From NCBI GenBank assembly GCA_023230855.1, contig JALNWQ010000023.1, forward strand, positions 1 to 49,510: 49,510 nucleotides of DNA, written 5' to 3'. The position numbers and the translations under genes are program-made. The stretch comes from Solirubrobacteraceae bacterium (GTDB lineage: Bacteria; Actinomycetota; Thermoleophilia; Solirubrobacterales; Solirubrobacteraceae). Positions 8,688 to 16,816 of the stretch are shown here, piece by piece. The notes beneath the pieces were generated by a model. That model was not told the DNA's origin and ran no database searches. It was given only the letters and a program-made list of their open reading frames with translations. Position 1 is the first letter of the stretch; the number at the start of each line of letters is the position of its first letter.

Positions 8688-9503
8688 ATGGACCTGCGGG
8701 TGGACGGACACGTGATCGTCGTCACGGGCGCGACCAGCGGGGTCGGCCGGGCCGTCGCCGAGCGGCTGGCCGCCGAGGGTGCGCGCCTGGTGCTCGTCGC
8801 GCGCGGCGCCGACCGACTGGCGGCGCTCGCGGCCGAGCTGGAGCCGACCGCCGGTGGCGCGCCGCGACCGCGCCACGTGACCGTCGCCGCGGACGTCACC
8901 GCGCCCGGGGCGGGGGGCCGGATCGTGGGGGCCGCCCGCGACGCGCTCGGGCGGATCGACGCGATCGTCGCCGCCGCCGGGGCCACCCGCCGCGCGTCGC
9001 CGGAGGAGCTCACCGCGGAGGACTGGGACGCGCAGTGGCGGATCAACGTCCTGGCCCCGCACGCGCTGCTGCTCGCCGCGACCGAGGACCTGGCGGTCGC
9101 GCCCGACGGCGGACGCGTGGTGCTCGTGTCGTCGTCGTCCGGCAAGCGGCCGTCGGCGTCGAACATGGCGTACTCGGTGACGAAGGCCGCCCAGTTGTCG
9201 TTGTCGCGGGCGTGGGCGGACCGGCTCGCCGGGCGGGGAGTGCGCGTCAACGCGGTCACCCCGGGCCCGCTCGACAGCGAGATGTGGCTCGACCCCGGCG
9301 GGCTCGCCGACCAGACGGCCGCCGCGACCGGGGCGTCGCGCGACGAGGCGCTGCGGATCGCCCGGGGGCGCGTGCCGCTCGGCCGGTTCGGCACGCCCGA
9401 CGAGATCGCCGACGTCATCGCGCTGCTCGCGTCGCCGCGCGCGGGGTTCGTCACCGGCGCGGCCTGGTCGTCCGACGGCGGGTCGGTCCCCGGGATCGTC
9501 TGA
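8688..9503 (+). CDS. short-chain dehydrogenase/reductase (SDR)
   Basis: 271 residues with the classical SDR layout: the NAD(P)-binding TGATSGVG near residues 12-19, an INVLAPHA-type helix-4 segment, a catalytic Ser region VLVSSSSGK, and YSVTK (YxxxK). The C-terminal NAVTPGPLDSEMW and GAAWSSDGGS are typical of FabG-like enzymes. Substrate cannot be predicted. The ATG at 8688 was chosen because MDLRVDGHVIVVTGATSG is a normal SDR start and CACCAT sits 6 nt before it. It is divergent from the TolB-like gene and convergent with paralog 1 across a hairpin. Confidence 0.9.
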   Translation: MDLRVDGHVIVVTGATSGVGRAVAERLAAEGARLVLVARGADRLAALAAELEPTAGGAPRPRHVTVAADVTAPGAGGRIVGAARDALGRIDAIVAAAGATRRASPEELTAEDWDAQWRINVLAPHALLLAATEDLAVAPDGGRVVLVSSSSGKRPSASNMAYSVTKAAQLSLSRAWADRLAGRGVRVNAVTPGPLDSEMWLDPGGLADQTAAATGASRDEALRIARGRVPLGRFGTPDEIADVIALLASPRAGFVTGAAWSSDGGSVPGIV

Positions 9504-9521
9504 CCGCGCCGCGGCCATCGC

Positions 9522-9541
9522 CGAGGGGCCGCCGCCCTTCG
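9522..9541. terminator. hairpin between convergent genes
   Basis: CGAGGGG (9522-9528) pairs with CCCTTCG (9535-9541) with one mismatch. It lies in the 41-bp gap between the SDR stop and the paralog 1 stop, so it could end both transcripts. No T-tract. Confidence 0.45.
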
Positions 9542-9544
9542 GGC

Positions 9545-11734
9545 CTACTCCGCCAACGGGAACGTCAGGGTGCGGGTGATCGTCGTGCGGCCCTTGGGGA
9601 GCGTCGAGCGGACGCGGAGCTGCGGGCCCGGGAGCGGGCCGATGCGACGGCCGGAGACCTTGATGACCCGGCCCTTCGCGTCGCGGGGCAGTCCGCGGAG
9701 CCGCAGGCGGAACGTGCCGCCCGACGGCGCGGTGATCCGCTGCGTGCGCTGCAGCGTCGAGCGGCTCACGCGATCGCCGACCGACCACGTGCCCCGGGCG
9801 CCCGGACCGTACGTCGGCACCCGCAGGTCGGCGGTGACCGGCTTGGTGCGACGGTTGACGATGACGTACGTCGTGGTGATGCCGGTGCGGCTGATGGCGT
9901 GGCGCACCGTCACGTCGACGCCGTCCGCCGCGTCGGAGCCCCGGACGGTCAGGGTTCCGCGCAGCAGGCGCGACGCGTCCTTCGTCGCCCGGGGGACCTC
10001 GAGCGTCGACTGGCGCTTGCGGGGGCGGCCCGGCTGGGTCTCCACGAGCGTCTTGCCGCCCGAGCTCAACCGTAGGCCGAGCGCCCCGTTCTCGCTGCCG
10101 CCGATGCCGGTCAGCGGGCGACCGGCGGCGTCGATGATCCGATCGGGCTCCAGGCCCCCGTTGCGCAGCCGCTTGAACGGCTTGAGGATGACGGTGGCGT
10201 AGCGCGACGTCGTCACGGCGAGCCGTCCCAGCGTCTGGTCGTGCGTCACCGCGGTCGGCAGGGCGCTCAGGCCACCGGCGTCCGCGCCCAGGCCGTGGTC
10301 GGCGAGCTCGGTGAGCGTCGCCGCGAACCGGGCGGTCCCGGTCAGGCCGTCGAACCCCTCGCTCACCAGGGCGCTGCCGGTGAACCCGAACGCCGTCGCG
10401 GGAAGCACCGCCGACCCGGCGTCCTCGGCGCGCCGCTGGTACAGCCGGACCGCCTGACGGACGAGGCCGCGCGCCGTCTCGCGCTGGTCGGTGAGGAACC
10501 CCCCGGAGTCCGACCCCCCGAGCCCGGCGGCGAACCCGCGCAGCGCGAGCAGCCAGTACTGCGTCAGGTGCAGGCGCTGCACCCCGCGGCCGGAGTCCCA
10601 GTTGAGGTACCCCGACGCGGTCCAGTTGCCGTACGCGACCCGCTGGGTCCAGCGGCGCAGCAGCGACCGGGTCGCGGCCGGGGGCGGCTCCATCCCCGCG
10701 GCGAGCGCCTGGTCGTAGTACGCCAGCGCGCCGTGGGTGATGCTCGCGTACTCGGCGGTGTCGAGCGTGTTGGCCTGGTTGCCGCGCGGCCGCTGCGGCA
10801 GGTAGTGGAACCCCAGGCCGCTGGCGAGGTTGGGCGCGCCACCGTCGTAGGCGTTGCGGCGGGCGTGGTCGGCGAACCACACGAGCTGCCGTCGGTAGTC
10901 GTCGCGCAGCAGCGTCGGATCCCCGGTGACGACGTGGTAGGCGGCGTAGACGTCGGCGTTCCAGTTGATCTGGTTGAGCAGCCGCGACGGGAACCGCCAG
11001 AACGGCGACGTCGCCACCGCGGTGACGCGACTGCGGATGAGCTCGCGCACCGCGGGCGACAACCCGGCGGCGTCGCGGGCCTGCCAGGCGGCGGCGAGGG
11101 CCCGCATCGCCACGGCGTCCAGGCCCTGGTGCATCGTCGACGGGTTGCCGGCGGCGTCGGCGAACCCCGGCGCGTGCTGGGTGACGCTGCGGCCCGGCTC
11201 GACGACCGGGGTGATGTGCCCGTCGAGCGTCGGCAGGTACATCTGCTGGGTCAGGAGGCGCACGAGCGGCTCGATCCGCTCCGGTCGCGCGACCGCCCGG
11301 CCGCGCCCGGCGGCGACGGCGGTGGCGTGGGCGATGAGCATCTCGGCGTTGAGCCGCGCGCGCGGCGAGCCGTTGATGAGGTACGCGCCGGCGGTCGCGT
11401 CCCACTGCGGGTCGAGCGCCGTCGACACGGCGTCGGCGACCGACCACAGGTCGTCGGGGGACGCGGCGGCCAGCGCCTCGCGGGCCCGGACGAGCGCCGG
11501 GGTTCCGTCGTCGACGGTGACGGGGTCCCCCGCGGGGTCGGTCCCGGTGGTGGGGGTGGTGGTCGTGCCGTCGCCCGGGTCGGTCGGCCCGGCGCCGTCG
11601 GCCCGCACCGTCGCGTCGGCGGCGTGCGCGGTCGGCCCGCCCGGCGACCCCGCGGACCCGAGCGCGATCGCGGCGGTGGCCCCCACGAGGAGGAGGCGGG
11701 GACGGGTGCGGCGGTGGGGGGGCGTGGCGGGCAC
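9545..11734 (-). CDS. secreted alpha-helical/beta two-part protein, paralog 1 of 3
   Basis: 729 residues; one of three paralogs in this window (with 20149-22245 and 25181-27283). The GTG at 11732-11734 was chosen because CACCAT lies 8 nt upstream and it opens a good signal peptide (basic PHRRTRPR, hydrophobic LLLVGATAAIALG, AHAADA). An ATG at 11911 is the alternative. Residues ~70-470 look helical and carry the family motifs LNAEMLIAHA, LLNQINWNADVYAAY (N254 onward), LLRDDYRRQLVWFADHA, GYLNWDSGRGVQRLHLTQYW (N378-W379) and a run around AEYASITHGALAYYDQA. Residues ~480-729 are beta-type with many THDQTLGRLAVTTSRYATV-like strands. The layout recalls secreted alpha/alpha-toroid plus beta-sandwich proteins such as PL8 lyases, but this is only an analogy. 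I do not recognise the family. Confidence 0.8.
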   Translation of the reverse strand: MPATPPHRRTRPRLLLVGATAAIALGSAGSPGGPTAHAADATVRADGAGPTDPGDGTTTTPTTGTDPAGDPVTVDDGTPALVRAREALAAASPDDLWSVADAVSTALDPQWDATAGAYLINGSPRARLNAEMLIAHATAVAAGRGRAVARPERIEPLVRLLTQQMYLPTLDGHITPVVEPGRSVTQHAPGFADAAGNPSTMHQGLDAVAMRALAAAWQARDAAGLSPAVRELIRSRVTAVATSPFWRFPSRLLNQINWNADVYAAYHVVTGDPTLLRDDYRRQLVWFADHARRNAYDGGAPNLASGLGFHYLPQRPRGNQANTLDTAEYASITHGALAYYDQALAAGMEPPPAATRSLLRRWTQRVAYGNWTASGYLNWDSGRGVQRLHLTQYWLLALRGFAAGLGGSDSGGFLTDQRETARGLVRQAVRLYQRRAEDAGSAVLPATAFGFTGSALVSEGFDGLTGTARFAATLTELADHGLGADAGGLSALPTAVTHDQTLGRLAVTTSRYATVILKPFKRLRNGGLEPDRIIDAAGRPLTGIGGSENGALGLRLSSGGKTLVETQPGRPRKRQSTLEVPRATKDASRLLRGTLTVRGSDAADGVDVTVRHAISRTGITTTYVIVNRRTKPVTADLRVPTYGPGARGTWSVGDRVSRSTLQRTQRITAPSGGTFRLRLRGLPRDAKGRVIKVSGRRIGPLPGPQLRVRSTLPKGRTTITRTLTFPLAE

Positions 11735-11977
11735 GGCACGGCATGGTGGCGCATCGGCCCGACGTGGGGCGCCGGTCGGTCGCGCGGCCGTCGCCCGGCC
11801 CCCGGTGCGCGGGTCGCCCGGCGGTGGCGCGACGACCGGCGCCGGTCGGCCACCCGGTCGTCCGGGGCGCCGGTCCGGGACCGCGGACGATCGGGGGTCG
11901 CCGGTTAGCATCGGCCCGGCGTCGCCGGCCCGTCGGGCGTCGACGCCGTCCCGCCCCTCCACGACCGAGGTCCGTCC

Positions 11978-12445
11978 GTGGCCACCAGCGCCGACACCGC
12001 CCCGCCCGCCCCCCCGATCGGCAAGGCCTACCCGCCCTTGGTCTACGCCGTCGGCCGCGAGAAGATCCGCGAGTTCGCCCGGGCGACCGGCGAGACGAAT
12101 CCCGTGCACCTCGACGTCGCGGCGGCCCGCGCGGCCGGCAACGCCGACCTCGTCGCGCCACCGATGTTCGCCGTCGTCTACGCCGGCGAGGCGCTGGGGG
12201 CGGGGCTCTTCGATCCCGAGACGGGGATCGACATGGACCGCCTCGTCCACGGCGCCCAGGCGTTCACGTGGGGGCGGCCGGTGGTCGCCGGCGAGGAGAT
12301 CACGACGGTCCTGTCGCTCGACGAGGTCCGGCACGTCGCGTCGGTCGACCTGACGCACTACGTGTTCGGGTCGCGGTCGACCGCCGAGGACGGCACGGTC
12401 GTCAGCACCGGCCGCTGGAGCAACATCGTGCGGGGCGCGGCATGA
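11978..12445 (+). CDS. MaoC-like (FAS1-type) dehydratase subunit A
   Basis: 155 residues. The fold segment GKAYPPLVYAVGREKIREFA followed by ATGETNPVHLD and a VAPPMFAVVY helix is typical of the N-terminal, HadA-like hot-dog dehydratases of fatty-acid or (3R)-hydroxyacyl metabolism. It overlaps the next gene by ATGA, so the two are translationally coupled and probably form a heterodimer like mycobacterial HadAB. The GTG at 11978 follows a weak GAGG. A substrate in FAS-II chain elongation is inferred, not shown. It is divergent from paralog 1. Confidence 0.85.
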   Translation: MATSADTAPPAPPIGKAYPPLVYAVGREKIREFARATGETNPVHLDVAAARAAGNADLVAPPMFAVVYAGEALGAGLFDPETGIDMDRLVHGAQAFTWGRPVVAGEEITTVLSLDEVRHVASVDLTHYVFGSRSTAEDGTVVSTGRWSNIVRGAA

Positions 12446-12885
12446 GCGTCGAGCGCGACGACGCGCCGGCCCCGGTCCCGCCGGCGGCGTGGGAGGCGGG
12501 GACCGACCTGCCGACCGTCACCGTCACCCCCGACCGCTACGTGCCGGTGCGCTACGCCGGGGCGTCGGGGGACTTCAACCCGATCCACGTCGACGACGAG
12601 TTCGCCCGCCGGGTCGGGTTGCCCGGCCGGATCCTCCACGGCCTGTGGACGATGGCCCAGGTCGCGCGCGCCCAGACCGAGGCGATCGGCGGCCCGGACG
12701 CCCCGGCGGCGCTGCGGAGCCTGTCGGTGGAGTTCCGCGGCATGGCGGTCCCGGACGAGGAGATCTCGGTGACGTCGAAGGTCGACCGGGTCGAGGACGG
12801 CGTCGCGATCGTCAAGGTCACCGCCCGTCAGGCCGGGTCGCGGGTCGTGCGCAACGGTCGCGCCGAGCTGCGCCTGCCCGACTGA
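12442..12885 (+). CDS. MaoC-like dehydratase subunit B
   Basis: 147 residues. It contains the hydratase-2 signature YAGASGDFNPIHVDDEFA, in which Asp and His of the DxNPxH motif are the expected catalytic dyad, then GLPGRILHGLWTMAQVA, the standard MaoC/HadB helix. The start codon overlaps the stop of subunit A (ATGA). Together they probably form a heterodimeric 3-hydroxyacyl-ACP or -CoA dehydratase. A strong hairpin follows the stop. Confidence 0.88.
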   Translation: MSVERDDAPAPVPPAAWEAGTDLPTVTVTPDRYVPVRYAGASGDFNPIHVDDEFARRVGLPGRILHGLWTMAQVARAQTEAIGGPDAPAALRSLSVEFRGMAVPDEEISVTSKVDRVEDGVAIVKVTARQAGSRVVRNGRAELRLPD

Positions 12886-12898
12886 CCGCGGGACGGGT

Positions 12899-12929
12899 GG
12901 GGCGCGCGTCGGCGACCGGCGCGCGCCCC
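12899..12929. terminator. bidirectional hairpin terminator
   Basis: A 14-bp stem with one mismatch (GGGGCGCGCGTCGG / CCGGCGCGCGCCCC) and a 3-nt loop, placed between the convergent MaoC and BrkB genes; the right arm reaches the BrkB stop codon. It should be very stable. Confidence 0.7.
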
Positions 12930-13825
12930 TACGGCGGCGTGATCCCCGGCGCCGGGTGCTCCGCCGTCGGCGGCTCCGGCGGTGGCAGGCGCTCGATGCG
13001 GTCGACCTCGATCGCGTGGTTCAGCTCGGCGCCGAGCAGCAGCGCCACCGAGCTGAGCCACATCCAGCCGACGACGATGATCGCCCCGGCGAACGCCCCG
13101 TACAGCGCGCTGACGTCGGCGACGCGGGTGATGTACTGGATGAAGACGTACGACACCCCGAGCCACAGCAACACCCCGACGATCGCGCCGGGCGTCAGCA
13201 GGTGGAACGCCCGGTGCTTGACGTCCGGCACGACGTAGTACACGAGGGAGAACCCGAGCATGGCGCTCATGAGCGCCGCCGGCCACCGCACGACGTCCCA
13301 GGTCGACGCGAGCGACGAGTGGAACCCGAGCCACCCGGCGATGTCCTCCGCGAACCCCTGGCCGACGACGAGGAAGAGCCCGGTCGCCAGCGCGAGGAAG
13401 AGCAACGCGAACGTGAACAGCACGTCGAGGCCCTTGCGGTGCAGGAACGACCGGCCCTGCTCGACCCGGAACACGACGTTGAGCGCGCGGCGCGTCGACT
13501 CCAGCACCCCGGTGGTGCCGTAGAGCGCGATGATCGTCGAGACGACCACGCCGGTCGCGGCGGGGCCCTTGTTCTGCAGCGCGTTGCGCAACGACGTGTC
13601 GATCGGGTCGACGACCGACGGCGGGGCCACGTCGTGCAGGTAGTCCATGATCGCGTCGTACGTCTCGGGGTACTGGCCGATGAGCACGAGCAGCGAGATC
13701 GCCAGCAGCCCGGTGGGGAAGAGCGACATCAGCGCGTAGTACGTCATCGCCGACGCGTGCTGGGTGCCCTGGTCGTGGTAGAAGGCCAGGACGGTCCGCT
13801 TGAGGATGTGGGCGACGCGGCGCAC
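12929..13825 (-). CDS. YihY/BrkB-family inner membrane protein
   Basis: 298 residues, typical of the YihY/BrkB family (once misnamed RNase BN). It has about six hydrophobic spans, the family segment SAMTYYALMSLFPTGLLAI near the N-terminus, IALYGTTGVLESTRRALNVV, and a C-terminal YGAFAGAIIVVGWMWLSSVA. Function in this family is poorly defined; some members are linked to envelope stress or polysaccharide export. The GTG at 13823-13825 (VRRVAHILKR) was chosen because it puts the usual 25-30 residues before the YYAL motif. There is no Shine-Dalgarno. The tail is a short Pro/Glu-rich segment. Confidence 0.88.
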   Translation of the reverse strand: MRRVAHILKRTVLAFYHDQGTQHASAMTYYALMSLFPTGLLAISLLVLIGQYPETYDAIMDYLHDVAPPSVVDPIDTSLRNALQNKGPAATGVVVSTIIALYGTTGVLESTRRALNVVFRVEQGRSFLHRKGLDVLFTFALLFLALATGLFLVVGQGFAEDIAGWLGFHSSLASTWDVVRWPAALMSAMLGFSLVYYVVPDVKHRAFHLLTPGAIVGVLLWLGVSYVFIQYITRVADVSALYGAFAGAIIVVGWMWLSSVALLLGAELNHAIEVDRIERLPPPEPPTAEHPAPGITPP

Positions 13826-13872
13826 GGGACCCGGGGAGCTTGGCCGACGGCGCGGCTGCCTGTCGGCCGCCC

Positions 13873-14580
13873 TCACCGTCGGAGCGCCACCGCGCCGACG
13901 GTCGCGACGACCGCCGGGACCGCCAGCAGCTGGGCGGCGAACGTCGCCGGGGCTGCGGCGTCGGTGAGCAGCCGCTCGCCCTCGGACGCGTCCAGTCCGC
14001 CGCGGACGAGGAGCCACACGAGCAGTCCGGCGGCGACGAGCGCCAGCGCCTGCGGCAGGTCGCGGTGGTCGACCGGCGACGGCAGCAGCCCGACCCCGGC
14101 GCTCAGCGCCACGAGCGCCCACGCGATCCGGCCCGCGTCGATCGGCCCGTCGACGAGCGCCCGACCGAGCGCCTCGGGATCGTCGCCGACCGCGACGCCC
14201 GGCACGAGCGCGCACCCCGCGACGTACACCACGACCGGGACGAGGACGAGCGGGGCCAGGCCGATCGCCGCGCCGGCCAACGGCCCGCGCAGCACCGGTA
14301 GCCGGGAGCGGTGGTAGCGGACCTCGCCGAGGATCACGCCACCGTCCGGCGACGCTCGCGGTCGGAACGGCGTGAACCGCGTCACGCGTCCGAGCAGCGC
14401 GACGACGGTCACCGCGTGCGCGGCCTCGTGCAGCACGATCCCGGGCGCGAGGAACGCCCAGGTGAGGCACCGCCGCGGCCCCCGTGACCGGACCGCCCCG
14501 GCGACGAGCCGGTCCAGCGTCCGGCGGCCGAGGAGGTACACGCACAGCAGCTCCACGGCGAGCACGGCGAAGACGAGCAT
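13873..14580 (-). CDS. M50-like intramembrane zinc metalloprotease homolog
   Basis: 235 residues with about six membrane spans. The second span carries LHEAAHAVTVVALLG, an HExxH zinc-protease motif (H51, E52, H55) inside a membrane segment, as in M50/site-2 protease-like families. Such proteins cleave substrates within the membrane. A canonical M50 NPxxD motif is not obvious; the closest candidate is the GPLAGAAIG segment near residue 100, so it may belong to a distant clade. It lies 47 bp upstream of the BrkB gene on the same strand, so a two-gene operon is likely. It is divergent from hrcA. Confidence 0.75.
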   Translation of the reverse strand: MLVFAVLAVELLCVYLLGRRTLDRLVAGAVRSRGPRRCLTWAFLAPGIVLHEAAHAVTVVALLGRVTRFTPFRPRASPDGGVILGEVRYHRSRLPVLRGPLAGAAIGLAPLVLVPVVVYVAGCALVPGVAVGDDPEALGRALVDGPIDAGRIAWALVALSAGVGLLPSPVDHRDLPQALALVAAGLLVWLLVRGGLDASEGERLLTDAAAPATFAAQLLAVPAVVATVGAVALRR

Positions 14581-14666
14581 CGGCCCGACAGGGTCGCAGG
14601 CCGTGCGTCAGCCGACCGTCAGGGCCGCGGGACCGGCGGGCGGTCCCGGTACCATGGGCCCGTCCG

Positions 14667-15686
14667 ATGCTCACCCCGCGACAGGAGCTCGTCCTCGGCA
14701 AGGTCGTCGCCCACTACGGCGAGACGGGCCTGCCGGTGGGCAGCAAGACGCTCGCCAACGATCCCGGCCTGGGGTTCGGCCCGTCGACCATCCGCCACGA
14801 GCTGGCGCAGCTCGAGGAGCACGGGCTGCTCGCCCACCCGCACACGTCGGCGGGACGGGTGCCGACCGACGCCGGCCACCGGTACTTCGTCGACCACCTG
14901 CTGCCGCCGACGCCGCGCGGCCCGTCGGTCGAGCTGGGGCTCGTCCAGCGCGAGGTCGACGAGGCGATGCGCGTGACGAGCGAGACGCTGTCGCGGATGA
15001 CCGACCTGCTGGCGGTCGTCAGCGCGCCCGCGGTGTCCACGGCGACCGTGCGCCACGTCGAGGTCCTGCTGCTGCAGCCGACGGTCGTCATGGTCGTGGT
15101 CATCACGTCCGCCGGCGACGTCGCCAAGCGGATCGCGAGCTTCGGCCGGCCGGTCGACCCGGGCCTGGCGGCGTGGGCGGGGGAGTACCTCAACGACCGC
15201 CTGCACGGCATCGAGCTCGGCGCGCGGCTGCTCCGCGTCCGACTGGACGACCCGGGCCTGGGCGTCACCGAGCGGGGGTTCCTCGACGCGCTGCGCCCGG
15301 TGTTCGACGAGGTCGGCCAGGCCGACGACGACCGCGACCTGTACGTGTCCGGCGCGGCCCGGCTGCTGCAGGAGGCCCGGGCCGCCGAGGCCGCCCACGT
15401 CGACGCGCTCGTCGACGAGCTGGAGCGACGTGCGACCCTGTTGGGGTTGCTGCGCGTCGCGCTGCAGTCCCCGGACGTCGTCGTGCGGATCGGGGCCGAG
15501 AACGACATGCCCGCGCTGCGGTCGCTCGCGGTCGTCGCCGCCGGGTACGGCCTGCCCCAGCGGCGGCTGGGCAGCGTGTCGGTCATCGGCCCGGTGCGGA
15601 TGGACTACCCGGGCACGATCCGCGCGGTGCGCGACGTGGCCTTCCAACTCTCCCGGTACGTCGAGGAGCTGTACGAGCAAGCATGA
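14667..15686 (+). CDS. hrcA: heat-inducible transcription repressor HrcA
   Basis: 339 residues, the usual HrcA length. The N-terminal winged helix includes PVGSKTLA, GPSTIRHELAQLEEHGLLAH and HTSAGRVPTDAGHRYFVD, the family's diagnostic motifs; the GAF-like dimerization domain follows. HrcA represses groE/dnaK-type operons by binding CIRCE elements. I see no CIRCE (TTAGCACTC-N9-GAGTGCTAA) in the 86-bp gap upstream, so autoregulation is not supported here. TACCAT (about 14650) might be the -10. It is coupled to dnaJ by an ATGA overlap. Confidence 0.96.
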   Translation: MLTPRQELVLGKVVAHYGETGLPVGSKTLANDPGLGFGPSTIRHELAQLEEHGLLAHPHTSAGRVPTDAGHRYFVDHLLPPTPRGPSVELGLVQREVDEAMRVTSETLSRMTDLLAVVSAPAVSTATVRHVEVLLLQPTVVMVVVITSAGDVAKRIASFGRPVDPGLAAWAGEYLNDRLHGIELGARLLRVRLDDPGLGVTERGFLDALRPVFDEVGQADDDRDLYVSGAARLLQEARAAEAAHVDALVDELERRATLLGLLRVALQSPDVVVRIGAENDMPALRSLAVVAAGYGLPQRRLGSVSVIGPVRMDYPGTIRAVRDVAFQLSRYVEELYEQA

Positions 15687-16816
15687 GTCAGACCGTTCCG
15701 CGTGACCCCTACGAGGTCCTCGGCGTCGCCCGTGACGCCGACGAGGGCCAGATCAAGAAGGCGTTCCGTCGGTTGGCCCGCACGCTGCACCCCGACGTCA
15801 ACCCCGACGATCCCGAGGCGCAGGACCGGTTCCGCGAGGTCGCGGAGGCGTACGAGATCCTCTCCGACGACGAGCGTCGGGCGACGTACGACCGTTACGG
15901 CCACGACGGGCTGCGCCAGCGCGGGATGGGCCCGGACGTCGAGGGGTTCGGCAACCTGTCGGACCTCTTCGGCGCGGTGTTCGGCCAGGCGTTCGGGGGC
16001 GGCGGTGGCGGACGGTCCGGCCCGCGGGGCGGCGGCGACGTCGCGGTCGAGGCGACGCTCACGCTCGAGGAGGCGCTCACCGGCGCCCGGATCGACGTCG
16101 AGTTCGAGGCGATCGCGTCCTGCGAGACCTGCACCGGCACCGGCGCCGCCGAGGGCAGCCGGGTGACGACCTGCTCCCGCTGCGGTGGTCACGGCGTGCT
16201 CGACCAGATCAACCGGACCCCGTTCGGCGAGATGGTCCGCCGGGTGACGTGCGACGTCTGCCAGGGCCGTGGTCGCACGCCCGAGAAGCCCTGCCCCGAC
16301 TGTCGCGGTCGCGGACTCAAGCCGACCCGACGGACGCTCACCGTCGACGTCCCGGCCGGGATCGCCGACGGCCAGCGGATCCGCCTGACCGGGCGCGGCC
16401 ACGACGGCGAGCCCGGCGCGCCCGCCGGCGACCTGTACGTCGTGACGACGGTGCGGCCGCACGAGCGGTTCGTCCGCGACGGCGACGACCTCGTGACGGT
16501 CGTGCCGGTCCAGGCCCCGCACGCCGCGCTCGGCCACGAGCTGACGCTCGACGCGCTCGACGAGCCGCTGCCGGTCGAGATCCCCGCCGGCACCCAGCCC
16601 GGCCACACGATCCTGTTGCGCGGGCGTGGCATGCCGCGCGTCGGCGGGGGGCGCCGGGGCGACCTGCACGTCGTCGTCGACGTCGTCGTGCCCAAGCGCC
16701 TGACCGACCGGCAGCGCGAGCTCATGGAGGAGCTGGCGGCGTCGCTCGTCGACGCGCCCCAGGACGAGGACGAGTCGCTCGTCGGTCGGCTCCGGCGGCT
16801 GTGGCGCAAGCACTGA
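15683..16816 (+). CDS. dnaJ: molecular chaperone DnaJ
   Basis: 377 residues, a full type I DnaJ (Hsp40). The J domain carries H36-P37-D38, which stimulates DnaK ATPase. A Gly-rich linker (GQAFGGGGGGRSG) follows, then four CxxCxGxG zinc motifs between about 147 and 211 (CETCTGTG, CSRCGGHG, CDVCQGRG, CPDCRGRG) and the C-terminal substrate-binding beta domains. It overlaps hrcA by ATGA and prmA by TGATG, so all three are co-translated. The hrcA-dnaJ pairing without grpE/dnaK matches the second dnaJ locus common in actinobacteria. Confidence 0.97.
   Translation: MSQTVPRDPYEVLGVARDADEGQIKKAFRRLARTLHPDVNPDDPEAQDRFREVAEAYEILSDDERRATYDRYGHDGLRQRGMGPDVEGFGNLSDLFGAVFGQAFGGGGGGRSGPRGGGDVAVEATLTLEEALTGARIDVEFEAIASCETCTGTGAAEGSRVTTCSRCGGHGVLDQINRTPFGEMVRRVTCDVCQGRGRTPEKPCPDCRGRGLKPTRRTLTVDVPAGIADGQRIRLTGRGHDGEPGAPAGDLYVVTTVRPHERFVRDGDDLVTVVPVQAPHAALGHELTLDALDEPLPVEIPAGTQPGHTILLRGRGMPRVGGGRRGDLHVVVDVVVPKRLTDRQRELMEELAASLVDAPQDEDESLVGRLRRLWRKH

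Noticed and set aside
11911..11911. Upstream ATG start for paralog 1.
   Set aside because: It would put ~59 Arg/Pro-rich residues before the signal peptide and lacks the -10-like hexamer seen before the GTG at 11734.
8325..12161. A 1278-codon open frame on the minus strand.
   Set aside because: It is a shadow of paralog 1 and neighbours in another phase: Arg/Pro/Ala-rich composition, no domains, wrong third-position bias.
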